Shown in pieces: positions 9,219-18,481 of a stretch of 64,000 bases of DNA. How positions within the stretch are numbered: position 1 is the first letter of the stretch; every line of letters starts with the position of its first letter. The stretch is from Sphingomonadaceae bacterium (GTDB taxonomy: Bacteria > Pseudomonadota > Alphaproteobacteria > Sphingomonadales > Sphingomonadaceae): contig JAECRT010000002.1 of assembly GCA_016000085.1 (NCBI GenBank), forward strand, positions 7,636 to 71,635, written 5' to 3'. Made by a program: the position numbers and the translations under genes. A model generated the notes under the pieces. That model ran no database searches. It was not told the origin of the DNA and was given only the letters and a program-made list of their open reading frames with translations.

Positions 9219-9227
9219 GATTGGGCA

Positions 9228-9250
9228 GGGGAGTGGCGCGCCACTCCCTT
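9228..9250. terminator. Palindromic terminator between convergent genes
   Basis: A perfect 20-base palindrome (GGGAGTGGCG/CGCCACTCCC, 9229-9248) lies between the convergent receptor and I78 genes. It is followed by TT and a pyrimidine run on the plus strand. The U-tract is weak, so termination may be rho-assisted. Confidence 0.6.
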
Positions 9251-9254
9251 CCCC

Positions 9255-9554
9255 TCATCCGCAGCGTGCGGCGGTAATCACCATTTGCGCGTCATAGCTC
9301 ACGGTCAGCCGGTCGGGTCGGAAGTCCATGGTCATCGCCATGCCCGGTCCGCCCCAGCGTAGCGTCGTCGCGCCGGACGTCTTGAGCAGGTCCGCGCCAA
9401 TCTCGGCGCTGGCTTTCTGCCCGACGAAGCGATCCAGCCCGTCATTGCTGCACGGCCCTTGCGCGGTCGGCGATGGCGCAGCCGGGCCTTGTTCGCCCGC
9501 GCCGGCACAGGCCGCCAGCGGCATCATCAGTCCCGCCATCAGCATCATACGCAT
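9255..9554 (-). CDS. I78-family peptidase inhibitor lipoprotein
   Basis: The 99-residue protein has a lipoprotein signal (MRMMLMAGLMMPLAAC). The mature part has the I78 inhibitor pattern: C...LDRFVGQKAS, then TTLRWGGPGMAMTMDFRPDRLTVSYD and a final C-G. Proteins of this family are small inhibitors of serine proteases; here it would sit in the periplasm on the outer or inner membrane. The ATG at 9554 is preceded by GAGGAG, which begins at the stop codon of rnd, so it is probably translated from the rnd message. An ATG 15 bases upstream is less likely. The protease target is unknown. Confidence 0.8.
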   Translation of the reverse strand: MRMMLMAGLMMPLAACAGAGEQGPAAPSPTAQGPCSNDGLDRFVGQKASAEIGADLLKTSGATTLRWGGPGMAMTMDFRPDRLTVSYDAQMVITAARCG

Positions 9555-9565
9555 CGCTGCTCTCC

Positions 9566-10732
9566 TCATTCGGTGCGCGTCATTTTCAGACGTCCGCCCT
9601 TGACCGCAAAGGCCATGCGACCCTCGACCAGATCGACCGCATCCCGTCCGAACTGCTCGTAGCGCCAGCCTTCCAGAATCGACAGGTCCGCCCGCACGCC
9701 CGCCGCCAGCGCGTCGATATCGTCGGTCCGTGCGATCAGCCGGGCGGCGACATTGATGTCGCGCGACCGGATCTTGAGCAGCAGCTTGAGCAGGTCCGCG
9801 ACCAGTGCGCCATCCTTGCCCAGCCCCGGCCGCTTGGGGTCGCGCTCGGGCATCTCGTCCTTGTCCAGCGGCTGGTTCTTTTCCAGGGTCGCCATCAGCC
9901 GCGCGCCGATATCATTGGTCCGCCATGTCGCGGACAGGCCGCGCACCTTGCCCAGATCCTCTTGAGTACGCGGCGGATGGCTGGCGATGTCGGCCAACGT
10001 CTCGTCCTTGACGATGCGGCCGCGCGGCAGGTTTTTGTCTTGCGCCTCGATCTCGCGCCACGCCGCCAGCGCCTTCAAGCGGCCCAGCACATCGGCTTTG
10101 CGGCTGGCGATGCGCACCCGCTTCCAGGCTTCCTGCGGGTCATTCTCGTAATTGGACGGATCGCTGATCCGCTCCATTTCCTGATCGAGCCAGTCGCCGC
10201 GCCCGGTCTTGCGCAATTCTTCCAGCATCCGCGGAAAGATCTGGATCAGATAGGTGACGTCGCCGATCGCATAATCGATCTGCCGCTTGTCGAGCGGGCG
10301 GCGCGCCCAGTCGGTGAAGCGCGCACCCTTGTCCAGCGTCACGCCCATCCACGCGTCGACCAGATTGCCGTAACCGATCTGTTCGCCCAGCCCCAGCGCC
10401 ATTGCGGCGATCTGGGTATCGAACATCGGGTGCGGGGTCTTGCCGGTCAGGTTGTGAACGATCTCGATGTCCTGCCCACCGGCATGGAACACCTTGAGCA
10501 CATCCTCATTCTCGCACATCAGGTCGAGCAGGGGCGTCATGTCCAGGCCGGGCGCCTTGGGATCGATCGCTGCGGCCTCGTTCGGGTCGGCGACCTGAAC
10601 CAGGCACAGTTCGGGCCAATAGCTGTTCTCGCGCATGAACTCGGTATCGACCGCAATATAAGGTGATTTGGCGATGCGGGCGCAAAAGTCGGCAAGGGTC
10701 TTGCTGTCGGTAATGAGCGGATGAATTTGCAT
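9566..10732 (-). CDS. rnd: Ribonuclease D
   Basis: This 3'-5' exoribonuclease trims tRNA and other stable RNA precursors. The 388 residues from ATG 10732 (MQIHPLITDSKTLADFC) contain the DEDD exonuclease motifs: AVDTEFMRE, FHAGGQDIEIV, DTQIAAMALGLGEQIGYGNLV and DKRQIDYAIGDVTYL. An HRDC-type RNA-binding region (LGRLKALAAWREIEAQDKNLPRG) follows. The frame is open upstream to 10993, but that part overlaps the aspS start region and does not resemble the family. It is divergent from aspS with 129 bases between, and the I78 gene follows directly. Confidence 0.95.
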   Translation of the reverse strand: MQIHPLITDSKTLADFCARIAKSPYIAVDTEFMRENSYWPELCLVQVADPNEAAAIDPKAPGLDMTPLLDLMCENEDVLKVFHAGGQDIEIVHNLTGKTPHPMFDTQIAAMALGLGEQIGYGNLVDAWMGVTLDKGARFTDWARRPLDKRQIDYAIGDVTYLIQIFPRMLEELRKTGRGDWLDQEMERISDPSNYENDPQEAWKRVRIASRKADVLGRLKALAAWREIEAQDKNLPRGRIVKDETLADIASHPPRTQEDLGKVRGLSATWRTNDIGARLMATLEKNQPLDKDEMPERDPKRPGLGKDGALVADLLKLLLKIRSRDINVAARLIARTDDIDALAAGVRADLSILEGWRYEQFGRDAVDLVEGRMAFAVKGGRLKMTRTE

Positions 10733-10861
10733 ATGGTCTTCGATCTTATTATGGGCAGGCCCGCTCCCTGGCGGGCTCGTCGCTAGTCGACAGTGATGCC
10801 CATAACCCGGCTGCAATAATTTGTCATTTCCGTAAAACGAATCTGAAAGATCCCAAACGCC

Positions 10862-12646
10862 ATGCACGCCTATCGCACCCACACCTGCGGCGCCCTTCGT
10901 GAAGCCGATGTCGGCGCGACCGTCCGCCTGTCGGGCTGGGTGCATCGCAAGCGCGATCATGGCGGCGTGTTGTTCGTCGATCTGCGCGATCATTATGGCC
11001 TGACGCAGGTCGTGGCGAAGGCCGACAGCGAAGCGCTACGTATCCTCGACGGCCTGCGCGCCGAATCGGTCGTGACGATCGACGGCACCGTCGTCGCGCG
11101 CGGTCCCGAAGCGACCAACCCCAAAATGGCGACCGGCACGATCGAAGTCGTGGCCGACAGCGTCACGGTTCAGTCCACCGCCGCCGAACTGCCGATGCCG
11201 GTCGCGGGGGAACAGGAATATCCCGAAGATATTCGCCTGCGCTATCGCTTCCTCGACCTGCGTCGCGAAACGCTGCACGCCAACATCGTGACCCGCACGA
11301 AGATCATCCGCGACATGCGCCGCCGCATGGAAGATGAGGGCTTCACCGAATATTCGACGCCGATACTGACGGCGTCCAGCCCCGAAGGCGCACGCGACTT
11401 CCTGGTGCCCAGCCGTATCCATCCCGGCAAATTCTACGCCCTGCCGCAGGCGCCTCAGCAATATAAGCAGCTGCTGATGGTCGCGGGCTTCGACCGCTAT
11501 TTCCAGATCGCGCCCTGCTTCCGTGACGAAGATCCGCGCGCCGACCGCCTGCCGGGCGAATTTTATCAGCTCGATCTCGAAATGAGCTTTGTGACCCAGG
11601 AAGACGTCTGGAACACGATGGAGCCGGTGATCGCGTCGGTGTTCGAGGCATTTGCCGATGGCAAGCCGGTTACCCCGGCTGGCAGCTTCCCGCGCATTCC
11701 GCACGCCGAAGCGCTGCTGAAATATGGCAGTGACAAGCCCGACCTGCGCAACCCCATCATCATCCAGGACGTCACCGATCATTTCGTTGGGTCCGGCTTC
11801 GGCATCTTCGCGTCGCTGGTCGACAGCGGCAGCGTCATCCGTGCGATCCCCGCCCCCGGCGCAGGCGCTGGCAGCCGCAAATTCTTCGACGAGATGAACA
11901 ATTGGGCGCGCGGCGAGGGCTATTCGGGCCTGGGCTATATCAACATCAAGGATGGCGTGCCGGGCGGCCCCATCGCCAAGAATCATGGCGAGGAAGCGAC
12001 CGCGAAGCTGGTTGCGGCGCTCGGCCTTGGCCCCAATGACGGGGTGTTCTTTGCTGCGGGCAAGGAAAGCCAGGCGGCCAAGCTGGCGGGCTTGGCGCGT
12101 ATCCGCGTCGGTGAAACGCTCGACCTGATCGACAAGGATCGGTTCGACCTGTGCTGGATCGTCGATTTCCCCTTCTATGAATATGATGAGGAAACCAAGT
12201 CGGTCGACTTCGCGCACAACCCCTTCTCGATGCCGCAGGGCGGGCTGGAGGCGCTGAACACGCAAGACCCGCTGACCATCAACGCCTATCAATATGACAT
12301 GGTCTGCAACGGCTTCGAGATCGCCTCCGGGTCGATCCGTAACCAGTCGCCAGAAGCCATGGTCAAGGCGTTTGAACTGGTGGGCCTGAGCCAGCAGGAC
12401 GTGGAGGATCGCTTCGGCGGCCTCTATCGCGCATTCCAATATGGCGCGCCGCCCCATGGTGGCATGGCTGCGGGCGTCGATCGCATCGTGATGCTGCTGT
12501 GCGGCGCACAGAATCTGCGCGAAATCACGTTGTTCCCGATGAACCAGCGCGCCGAAGACCTGCTGATGGGGGCGCCGAGCGCCGCCGAATTCAAGCAGTT
12601 GCGTGAACTGAATGTCCGCGTCGTGGAGCCACAGGCGAAGGCCTGA
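10862..12646 (+). CDS. aspS: Aspartyl-tRNA synthetase, bacterial type
   Basis: This class II synthetase charges tRNA-Asp. Its 594 residues give the long bacterial form. The N-terminal OB-fold anticodon-binding domain contains [26 protein letters not shown]. Motif 2 is [24 protein letters not shown] and motif 3 is [14 protein letters not shown]. The GAD insertion domain of bacterial AspRS lies between (around residues 300-400). Whether it also charges tRNA-Asn depends on gatCAB and asnS elsewhere. It is likely transcribed alone, ending at the hairpin at 12667-12695. Confidence 0.97.
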   Translation: MHAYRTHTCGALREADVGATVRLSGWVHRKRDHGGVLFVDLRDHYGLTQVVAKADSEALRILDGLRAESVVTIDGTVVARGPEATNPKMATGTIEVVADSVTVQSTAAELPMPVAGEQEYPEDIRLRYRFLDLRRETLHANIVTRTKIIRDMRRRMEDEGFTEYSTPILTASSPEGARDFLVPSRIHPGKFYALPQAPQQYKQLLMVAGFDRYFQIAPCFRDEDPRADRLPGEFYQLDLEMSFVTQEDVWNTMEPVIASVFEAFADGKPVTPAGSFPRIPHAEALLKYGSDKPDLRNPIIIQDVTDHFVGSGFGIFASLVDSGSVIRAIPAPGAGAGSRKFFDEMNNWARGEGYSGLGYINIKDGVPGGPIAKNHGEEATAKLVAALGLGPNDGVFFAAGKESQAAKLAGLARIRVGETLDLIDKDRFDLCWIVDFPFYEYDEETKSVDFAHNPFSMPQGGLEALNTQDPLTINAYQYDMVCNGFEIASGSIRNQSPEAMVKAFELVGLSQQDVEDRFGGLYRAFQYGAPPHGGMAAGVDRIVMLLCGAQNLREITLFPMNQRAEDLLMGAPSAAEFKQLRELNVRVVEPQAKA

Positions 12647-12666
12647 TGCTCGACGCCAGCCGTTCC

Positions 12667-12695
12667 GCGCGCCGTTCCACCAAGGGACGGCGCGC
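12667..12695 (+). terminator. Stem-loop after aspS
   Basis: GCGCGCCGTTCC pairs with GGGACGGCGCGC (one G-T wobble) around an ACCAA loop, 21 bases after the aspS stop. No good T-run follows, so it is a probable but not canonical terminator. Confidence 0.6.
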
Positions 12696-12760
12696 GCGAG
12701 CAATTTGCTTGGCGCTGCACAAGCCCTTGCGATAGGCTGGCGCTGAACGGGGGACAGGTC

Positions 12761-13786
12761 ATGGGCATGGTTGGCGGCTATCGGCCGCAACTGGATGGAT
12801 TGCGGGCGGTGGCCGTCACGCTCGTCCTGCTCGGCCACTTCGCGCTTGACCGGACCGTCATCGGCCATGTCGGCGTCCGGATCTTCTTCGTCCTCTCCGG
12901 CTATCTCATTACCGGTATTTTGTTGCAGGCGCGCGATGCGCGTGAGGCGGGGCAGGCGCAACCGCTGCGTCATTTCTACATTCGCCGTATCCTGCGCCTG
13001 TGGCCCGCTTATTACCTGCTGCTGGGCGTGGCCCTCATCGCCAATATCGACAATATCCGGTCCGTCGCGCCCTGGCATCTGGTGCAGGCCTCGAACATCC
13101 TCTTTGCCTGGCGCAACGCCTTCGTGCCCCCGGTCACGGCCCATTGGTGGTCGCTCGCGGTGGAGGAGCAATTTTATCTGGTCTGGCCGCTGGTCGTCTT
13201 CTTCCTGCCTCGACGATGGCTGGTGCCCGCCATCATCGCGGCGATCGGAATGGCCAATGTCGGGCGCGCGTTCATCCCGATGGATGACATTGCCTATCTG
13301 ACCCTGCCCTTCATGTCGTTCGATGCGCTGGCGGCGGGCGCGCTCGTCACCGTGGCGGAACGGCGCGGCCCCATGCCCGGCTGGCTGCTGCCCGGAACGC
13401 TGCTGCTGGGGGCCATCACGCTCGTCGTGCTGCTCCTGCCGCTGCCGTTCGGGTTGAACCTGCATTTGTCCGAAGCCCTGACTGCGCCGCTGTTCGCAGG
13501 GCTCGTCGCGCTGGCGGCGTCCGGGCGCACGCCATCATGGCTGGGGCGGGTGCTCTGCTGGCCGCCGATCCTCTATATCGGCCGCATCAGCTATGGCGTC
13601 TATCTCTATCATCTGTTCATCTTGCTCGCGATGTGGAAGCTGGACGAAACCGCCGCCTTCCTCGCGCACCACCGCATGGTGATGTTCCTGATCGGCAGCG
13701 CTGCGACGATCATCGTCGCCACTGCGTCCTGGTATATGATCGAACGGCCGATCAATGCGTTGAAGCGGCGATATCCCTTCCCTTGA
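12761..13786 (+). CDS. Acyltransferase 3 family membrane protein
   Basis: This is a second membrane acyltransferase, of 341 residues. It begins RPQLDGLRAVAVTLVLLGHFALD, with the conserved Arg and His, then HVGVRIFFVLSGYLITGILL. It carries WWSLAVEEQFYLVWPLVVFFLPRR in the middle and ISYGVYLYHLFILL and MIERPINALKRR at the end. About ten membrane segments are visible. It belongs to the same family as the gene at 350 but to a different branch (LPS/peptidoglycan O-acetylase-like). A GGGGGA-type site precedes two ATGs at 12761 and 12767. PPK2 follows 19 bases later and may share its transcript. Confidence 0.88.
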   Translation: MGMVGGYRPQLDGLRAVAVTLVLLGHFALDRTVIGHVGVRIFFVLSGYLITGILLQARDAREAGQAQPLRHFYIRRILRLWPAYYLLLGVALIANIDNIRSVAPWHLVQASNILFAWRNAFVPPVTAHWWSLAVEEQFYLVWPLVVFFLPRRWLVPAIIAAIGMANVGRAFIPMDDIAYLTLPFMSFDALAAGALVTVAERRGPMPGWLLPGTLLLGAITLVVLLLPLPFGLNLHLSEALTAPLFAGLVALAASGRTPSWLGRVLCWPPILYIGRISYGVYLYHLFILLAMWKLDETAAFLAHHRMVMFLIGSAATIIVATASWYMIERPINALKRRYPFP

Positions 13787-13805
13787 ACGACAGGAAGCAG
13801 GCGGC

Positions 13806-14588
13806 ATGACGATCAAGCTCGAAGACCATGAAAGCGGCGCGAAATATCCGGGCGACTATGACGCGGCGCTGGCCGCGCTACAGCAGCGGCTGGCCAAGAT
13901 TCAAGTCGCCCACATCCTGCATAAACAGCGCAGCGTCATCCTGCTCGAAGGCTGGGACGCCGCGGGCAAGGGCGGTATCATCAAGCGGGTCACTGCCGAC
14001 TGGGATCCGCGTTATTATCAGGTCCATCCCATCGCCGCCCCGACCGAGATCGAGCGCGATCATCATTTCCTCTGGCGCTTCTGGACGCGCCTGCCGGGCG
14101 GGCGCAACATCGCACTCTTCGACCGCAGCTGGTATGGCCGGGTGCTGGTCGAACGGGTCGAAGGCTTCGCGAAAAAGGCCGAATGGAAGCGCGGCTATGA
14201 CGAAATCAACGCCTTCGAACAGCAATTGGCGGACGCGGGCACCCATTTCGTCAAGCTGTTCGTCCACATCACCCAGCAAACGCAGGACGAACAGCTGGCG
14301 CAGCGGCTCGACACCCCGTGGAAGCGGTGGAAGACCGGCGCGGACGATTATCGCAACCGGGCTAAGCGGGCCGACTATCTCGACGCGATGCACGCCATGT
14401 TCAAGAAAACCGACACCAAGCACGCGCCTTGGCACGTGATCGACAATAATAATCGAAAGGCTGGCCGGATCGCGGCGCTCACCTATGTCGCGGACCGGTT
14501 GGAAAAGCTGGTGCCGATGGATTTCCCACAAGCAGACCCCGCCGTGGTGAAGCTGGCGCGCGACGCCTTTGGCTATCGTCCGAAATGA
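13806..14588 (+). CDS. ppk2: Polyphosphate kinase 2 family protein (class I PPK2)
   Basis: PPK2 enzymes transfer phosphate between polyphosphate and nucleoside diphosphates. The 260 residues contain Walker A GWDAAGKGG (49-57) and Walker B ALFDRSWYGR (103-112). The lid and basic region RVEGFAKKAEWKRGYDEINAFE follows, then WKRWKTGADDYRNRAKRADYLDAMHAMFKKTDT and the conserved APWHVIDNNNRKAGR. A single domain of this length is the class I form; preference for ADP or GDP cannot be read. The gene follows the acyltransferase closely. The Pho-box-like site at 14615 lies after it and faces the next gene. Confidence 0.93.
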   Translation: MTIKLEDHESGAKYPGDYDAALAALQQRLAKIQVAHILHKQRSVILLEGWDAAGKGGIIKRVTADWDPRYYQVHPIAAPTEIERDHHFLWRFWTRLPGGRNIALFDRSWYGRVLVERVEGFAKKAEWKRGYDEINAFEQQLADAGTHFVKLFVHITQQTQDEQLAQRLDTPWKRWKTGADDYRNRAKRADYLDAMHAMFKKTDTKHAPWHVIDNNNRKAGRIAALTYVADRLEKLVPMDFPQADPAVVKLARDAFGYRPK

Positions 14589-14614
14589 TAGGAAAAGCCC
14601 TATAAAACAAGGGA

Positions 14615-14636
14615 TTGTAACAAAACCGTCACAAAA
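14615..14636 (+). promoter_or_regulatory. Candidate Pho box (PhoB-binding site)
   Basis: TTGTAAC-AAAA-CCGTCAC-AAAA gives the two 7-base half-sites with 4-base A-rich spacers typical of PhoB sites (consensus near CTGTCAT-N4-CTGTCAT). It lies 42 bases before the chemoreceptor start and 27 bases after the ppk2 stop. A -10 element downstream is not clear. Confidence 0.6.
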
Positions 14637-14677
14637 GCCTAACTGCCTGTTTACCATTTCTGGGCTAGGCGGGCACC

Positions 14678-15991
14678 ATGTTCGCCACCCCCATCCCCTT
14701 GCCCGACATGACGACGGTCGCCAGCCTGCCTCTGTCTGACGATACGCCCCATATTCCTCTGGGGAGGCCGCTCAGCGAGGCAGTCGATTGCTTTCAGCGC
14801 GATTCGACGCTGCGCCTGCTGCCGGTGGTCGATGCGGCGAACCGGCCCGTCGGCGCAATCTATGAGCGCGATATGCGCCGCATCTTATTCAACCCCTTCG
14901 GCCACGCGCTGCTGCGCAACCCCAGTTTCGGCGGGCGGCTCGACGATCATGTCCGCCCCTGCGCCAGTGCCGAGCGCACGACCGGCATAGAGGCGCTGGT
15001 TGACCTGTTCGCTGCGCAGGGCGAGGGGTGCGACGGACTGATCCTGCTGGACCGCGGTCGTTATGCGGGCGTGATAGGCGGCGCGCTGCTGCTGCGCCTG
15101 ACGGCGGAGCGCGACGCGCGCGTCGCGCTGGCGCGGGCCGAGCGGGTCGAACGAATCACCCATGAAAGCGCGGATTTCCGGCAGGATGTCGCGGCCCTCA
15201 TCGCCGATCTGGTGGCGATGGCCGACCAACTGTCGCGGCTCGCGACGCAGGCGGCGAACCGTGCCGCAGGCGATGGCGCAGATTCCGCCGCCATGGCGGT
15301 GGCGGCCGCCCAGACCGCGGATCGGTTGGCGGGCATTGCGGCGGGCGGCGCGGAACTGGGACAATTATTCGCGACGATGGAGGATGAGGCGCGCGACGCA
15401 GGCGCGGCGATTCGCGATGCCGCCGCGCGCAGCCGCTCCGGTGCGCAAAACAGCGAGGCGCTCCGCACCGAGGCGGATGGCATTGGCGAAGTCGTGGCCC
15501 TGATCGATGCGATCGCCCGCGCCACCTCCATGCTCGCGCTCAACGCCGGGATCGAAGCAGCCCGTGCGGGTGAAGCGGGGCAGGGCTTTGCCGTGGTCGC
15601 TCGCGAAGTCCAGATGCTGGCCGGGCAGACCCGCGACGCCGCCGCTGGTATCGCGGGGCGGATCGACCATATCCGTGCCACCATCGGCCATGTCGCGGCC
15701 AGCCATGCCCATATCGACGCCACAATGACGCGCGCGGACCGGCTGTCCGCAGCCCTGTTCGATGCGATGGCACGGCAGAGCGCCTTCAGCCGCACGATTG
15801 CCGACAGCGTCACCGAAGCGGGATCATCTAGCGACCATATCCGTACCGGGGCGCGCCAGATCAGCGACAATGCGCAGGCGACGGCGCTGGGCGCTCAGGC
15901 CATGCGCGAGGTGGCCGACCGGCTGGCGGGCGAAGCGCACCGCCTGGAAGCGCGCGCAGGCGGCTTCATCGCCGCGATCCGCGCCGCCTGA
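14678..15991 (+). CDS. Soluble methyl-accepting chemotaxis-type protein with CBS-like sensor
   Basis: A 437-residue protein has no membrane segment or signal peptide. Residues about 25-155 look like a tandem CBS-type pair: [24 protein letters not shown], then [24 protein letters not shown]. Long alanine-rich helices follow. The MCP hairpin tip is unmistakable at about residues 280-325 ([20 protein letters not shown], then [20 protein letters not shown]). So it should signal to CheA/CheW or act as a cytoplasmic scaffold. The usual C-terminal CheR-tether pentapeptide is absent. No che genes are adjacent. The upstream site suggests control by phosphate starvation. Confidence 0.85.
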   Translation: MFATPIPLPDMTTVASLPLSDDTPHIPLGRPLSEAVDCFQRDSTLRLLPVVDAANRPVGAIYERDMRRILFNPFGHALLRNPSFGGRLDDHVRPCASAERTTGIEALVDLFAAQGEGCDGLILLDRGRYAGVIGGALLLRLTAERDARVALARAERVERITHESADFRQDVAALIADLVAMADQLSRLATQAANRAAGDGADSAAMAVAAAQTADRLAGIAAGGAELGQLFATMEDEARDAGAAIRDAAARSRSGAQNSEALRTEADGIGEVVALIDAIARATSMLALNAGIEAARAGEAGQGFAVVAREVQMLAGQTRDAAAGIAGRIDHIRATIGHVAASHAHIDATMTRADRLSAALFDAMARQSAFSRTIADSVTEAGSSSDHIRTGARQISDNAQATALGAQAMREVADRLAGEAHRLEARAGGFIAAIRAA

Positions 15992-16099
15992 CCGGGGGGA
16001 GGGCAGGCGCCGCCCCGACTGAAAAGACTCTGCGAAATCCACTGGCGTACGCCGCAAATGCGGTTAGGCTGTCCCTCCATAAAAGAAGGAGAGGAAGCC

Positions 16100-16285
16100 A
16101 TGCTCGTCATGTTCGTCGGCACCGACCGCACCCAGACCGCGGTCAATCCGGGGCAAGTCACCTTCGTCTCGTCGGTCAGTGACGGCACCCGCATCCGCTT
16201 TGGCGAAGGGCGCAGCGTCACAGTTACCGAACCGATCGACGCCGTGCTCGACAGTCTCAATCGGGCGTTGCGACCGCACGAATAG
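16100..16285 (+). CDS. Small FlbD-like conserved protein
   Basis: A 61-residue protein begins at ATG 16100, preceded by AAGGAGAGGA. Its plan of short beta strands and a final helix (NPGQVTFVSSVSDGTRIRFGEGRSVTVTEPIDAVLDSLNRAL) resembles the small FlbD-type proteins, in which a residue-level setpoint is followed by a V-x-E-x-hydrophobic helix. That resemblance is by eye and need not mean a flagellar role, although the gene follows a chemoreceptor. The function is unknown. Confidence 0.65.
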   Translation: MLVMFVGTDRTQTAVNPGQVTFVSSVSDGTRIRFGEGRSVTVTEPIDAVLDSLNRALRPHE

Positions 16286-16413
16286 CGGAAAACAAAAGAT
16301 CATCAGAGCATAGGCGGTCGGGCCGGTTCCATCCGGTCCGCTTCCACCTGTTTCCTTGGCGCGACACGGGGCGTCGTCAGCGCGGCCCAAGGCGTCGAGG
16401 GCCGGTCGACGAA

Positions 16414-16450
16414 GACGGACGCAACGCCAAAGCTGGCCGTTTCGTCCGTC
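16414..16450. other. Stem-loop in the gap before the TonB-C-like gene's end
   Basis: GACGGACG (16414-16421) pairs with CGTCCGTC (16443-16450), with a nested GCCA/TGGC hairpin in the loop. It sits 42 bases past the minus-strand stop at 16492. No T-run follows, so it is a structure without a sure role. The rest of 16286-16491 shows nothing coding. Confidence 0.45.
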
Positions 16451-16491
16451 CTGCGGCTAGACCGGGATCGGGGCAGGGAAGTGGGTTGGCA

Positions 16492-17112
16492 TCAGGGCAC
16501 CTTGCGCATCTCGAACCGGACTAGCACGGTCTGGACGGATGCCACCGCGTCGCCCGCGACATTGCGCGCAATCACTGGCCGATAGGCTTTCGCCAGATTG
16601 GCGCACGCGGCCGGGCCTAATGCTTCCAGGGTCTGCATGAAACGGCGTCGCTCCCCGACCGTCGATGCGCAATGGCTGACCGTTCCGTCACGGTCGACCT
16701 TGAAAGCGACCTTGGCATAAGCAGGACTGGTGACGCCATCGGGCAGCCGATCGAGGGTCACGACAAATTTCGACCGATCCGGTCGCCCGTTCTTGCCGGG
16801 CATCAGGAAACTGGCCAGTCCGTCGTGAACGCCCCACGTCGGCCTGCCCTGATCGTCGGTCGCGGGCGTGAAACGGGCGCGCTTCATCACGATCTCGCAC
16901 ACCTTCTGATCCAGTTCGCTATTCTCCTGCGTCACGCAGCGAACCGCGGTCCCATCGGGCGCGACATCGATCATGTAGGCAATGGGCCCGCGCTCCGCGA
17001 CCTTCAGTGCTGTCTTCGAATATTCCTTGCTGGTGAACCACTCGCCCGGTTCGATGGGCGTCGCTGGCGCGACGGCCGCTGCTGCGAGCAGCATCGGCAA
17101 TAGAATAGTCAT
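16492..17112 (-). CDS. Periplasmic TonB C-terminal-like protein
   Basis: The 206-residue protein has a signal peptide (MTILLPMLLAAAAVAPATP). Two copies of a TonB-C-like motif follow: IAYMIDVAPDGTAVRCVTQENSELDQKVCEIVMKRARFTPATDDQG (about 44-90), and AKVAFKVDRDGTVSHCASTV...ACANLAKAYRP. This alpha-beta unit (variable V-x-x-DG-x-V-x-x-C) is common in sphingomonad secreted proteins annotated as energy-transducer TonB domains. It lacks a membrane anchor and a proline-rich linker, so it is unlikely to be a working TonB. It is monocistronic, downstream of dmeF on the same strand. Confidence 0.7.
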   Translation of the reverse strand: MTILLPMLLAAAAVAPATPIEPGEWFTSKEYSKTALKVAERGPIAYMIDVAPDGTAVRCVTQENSELDQKVCEIVMKRARFTPATDDQGRPTWGVHDGLASFLMPGKNGRPDRSKFVVTLDRLPDGVTSPAYAKVAFKVDRDGTVSHCASTVGERRRFMQTLEALGPAACANLAKAYRPVIARNVAGDAVASVQTVLVRFEMRKVP

Positions 17113-17204
17113 GGCAATCCCCCATTTTGCAAACTATTCTCGTTAGCATGATCTTGGTTGGATGTCATGGCGGCTGGTGGGCAGCGACTACGCCGGTGAA
17201 TGTC

Positions 17205-18212
17205 TTACCCGCACTCGACCGTCACATGCTCCATCCGGGGCAGCGCATGTACCCGTGCCCGCACCCTGGGGGCATCCGCGCCCGGCGCCAGGCTGACGAT
17301 GGCCGCATGGGCGTGCGGCCCGATGCGCCATACATGCAGGTCGCGGATGGTCGCGCCCTCGGCTTCCACGACGCCCCGAACCTTTGCCATCAGCGCCGGT
17401 TCGGCTGTGTCGAGCAGGATGGCGGCCGTGTCCTTCATCAATCCCCATGCCCAGCGCGCAATCACCACCGCGCCTAGCAGCCCGACAGCGGGGTCCATCC
17501 ACCACCAACCCAGATAACGCCCGGCCAGCAGGGCCGCGATCGCCAGCACCGATGTCAGCGCATCGGTCAGCACATGCACATAGGCTGCGCGCAGATTATT
17601 GTCGGCATGGCCGTGGCTATGGTCATGATCGTCATGCCCCGCGCCATGGTCGTGGCTATGGTCATGCCCCAGCAGCAGCGCGCTGATGATGTTGATGACC
17701 AGCCCGACGATCGCCACCACCGTCGCCTCGCCAAAGGCGACGTCGATCGGCTGGAAGAAACGCATCGCCGATTCGACCGCGATGAACAGCGCCGTCAGCA
17801 GCAGCACCAGAGCCGATGCGAAGCCCGACAGGTCGCCCACCTTGCCGGTGCCGAATGTGTAACGCGGGTTGCGCGCATGGCGCTTGGCATAGCCATAGGC
17901 CGCCGCCGCTACCGCCAGCGCCCCGGCATGGGTCGCCATATGGAATCCGTCTGCCAGCAGTGCCATCGATCCGGTGATCCAGCCAAAGGCGATCTCCACC
18001 ACCATCGTTGCGGCGGTCAGCCACACGACCCACAACGTCCGCTTCGCATTGCGGTCATGTCCGGCGCTCAGATAGATATGGTCGAAATAATGGCTTTCCT
18101 CGCCGTCATCGCTGGCGACGGGGGAGGGCGGCTCATCGCCATGTTGGTGATCGCCATGGTCATGATGGTCGTGCCCATGATGCGCATGGCGCTGTTCGTC
18201 GTGCATCGTCAT
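17205..18212 (-). CDS. dmeF: Cation diffusion facilitator, Co/Ni efflux type (DmeF)
   Basis: DmeF exports cobalt and nickel from the cytoplasm in exchange for protons. The 335-residue protein has a His-rich N-terminus (residues 4-26), six membrane segments, and a His-rich loop (HDHSHDHGAGHDDHDHSHGHADNN). The metal site is ALLADGFHMATHAGAL, where the CDF HxxxD is replaced by HxxxH, as in DmeF. FTFGTGKVGDLSGFASALVLLLTAL-like sequence is also characteristic. The C-terminal cytoplasmic domain is present. It overlaps dmeR by 4 bases, so the two are translationally coupled. Confidence 0.9.
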   Translation of the reverse strand: MTMHDEQRHAHHGHDHHDHGDHQHGDEPPSPVASDDGEESHYFDHIYLSAGHDRNAKRTLWVVWLTAATMVVEIAFGWITGSMALLADGFHMATHAGALAVAAAAYGYAKRHARNPRYTFGTGKVGDLSGFASALVLLLTALFIAVESAMRFFQPIDVAFGEATVVAIVGLVINIISALLLGHDHSHDHGAGHDDHDHSHGHADNNLRAAYVHVLTDALTSVLAIAALLAGRYLGWWWMDPAVGLLGAVVIARWAWGLMKDTAAILLDTAEPALMAKVRGVVEAEGATIRDLHVWRIGPHAHAAIVSLAPGADAPRVRARVHALPRMEHVTVECG

Positions 18213-18481
18213 TTCCCGTAACGGCGGATCAGCGCCAACATTTCTTCGGTCGCAGCGGCGCGTGCCTCGTCAGTCAGGCCCGGTCGGGCAACATGCTCGC
18301 GCATATGCTGCTCGATCAGTTCCTCCATCAGGCTGCCGACCGCGCCGCGCACGGACGCTACCAGTTGCAACGTCTCCGAACAGCCCGCCTCGCCGGTAAG
18401 CTGGCGCTCCACGGCGGCGACTTGCCCCGCGATTCGGCGAACCCGCGCCAACAATTTATCCTGATCTACTACGATGTGCAT
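18209..18481 (-). CDS. dmeR: RcnR/DmeR-type metal-sensing repressor
   Basis: The 90-residue, all-helical DUF156-family repressor senses Co or Ni and releases DNA when metal binds. The ligand set His2, Cys34, His59 and His63 matches the His-Cys-His-His set of RcnR, shifted by one. This distinguishes it from copper-sensing CsoR. The Arg-rich helix (LLARVRRIAGQV) is the DNA-contact face. It leads the dmeRF operon, and the candidate operator overlaps its start codon. The ATG at 18481 is fixed by the His2 ligand. Confidence 0.92.
   Translation of the reverse strand: MHIVVDQDKLLARVRRIAGQVAAVERQLTGEAGCSETLQLVASVRGAVGSLMEELIEQHMREHVARPGLTDEARAAATEEMLALIRRYGK

Noticed and set aside
11036-13465. An 809-residue minus-strand open frame over aspS
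   Set aside because: It is antisense to a certain gene. Its composition (His, Asp, Arg, Gln-rich) is the usual shadow of GC-biased codons and it has no motif.
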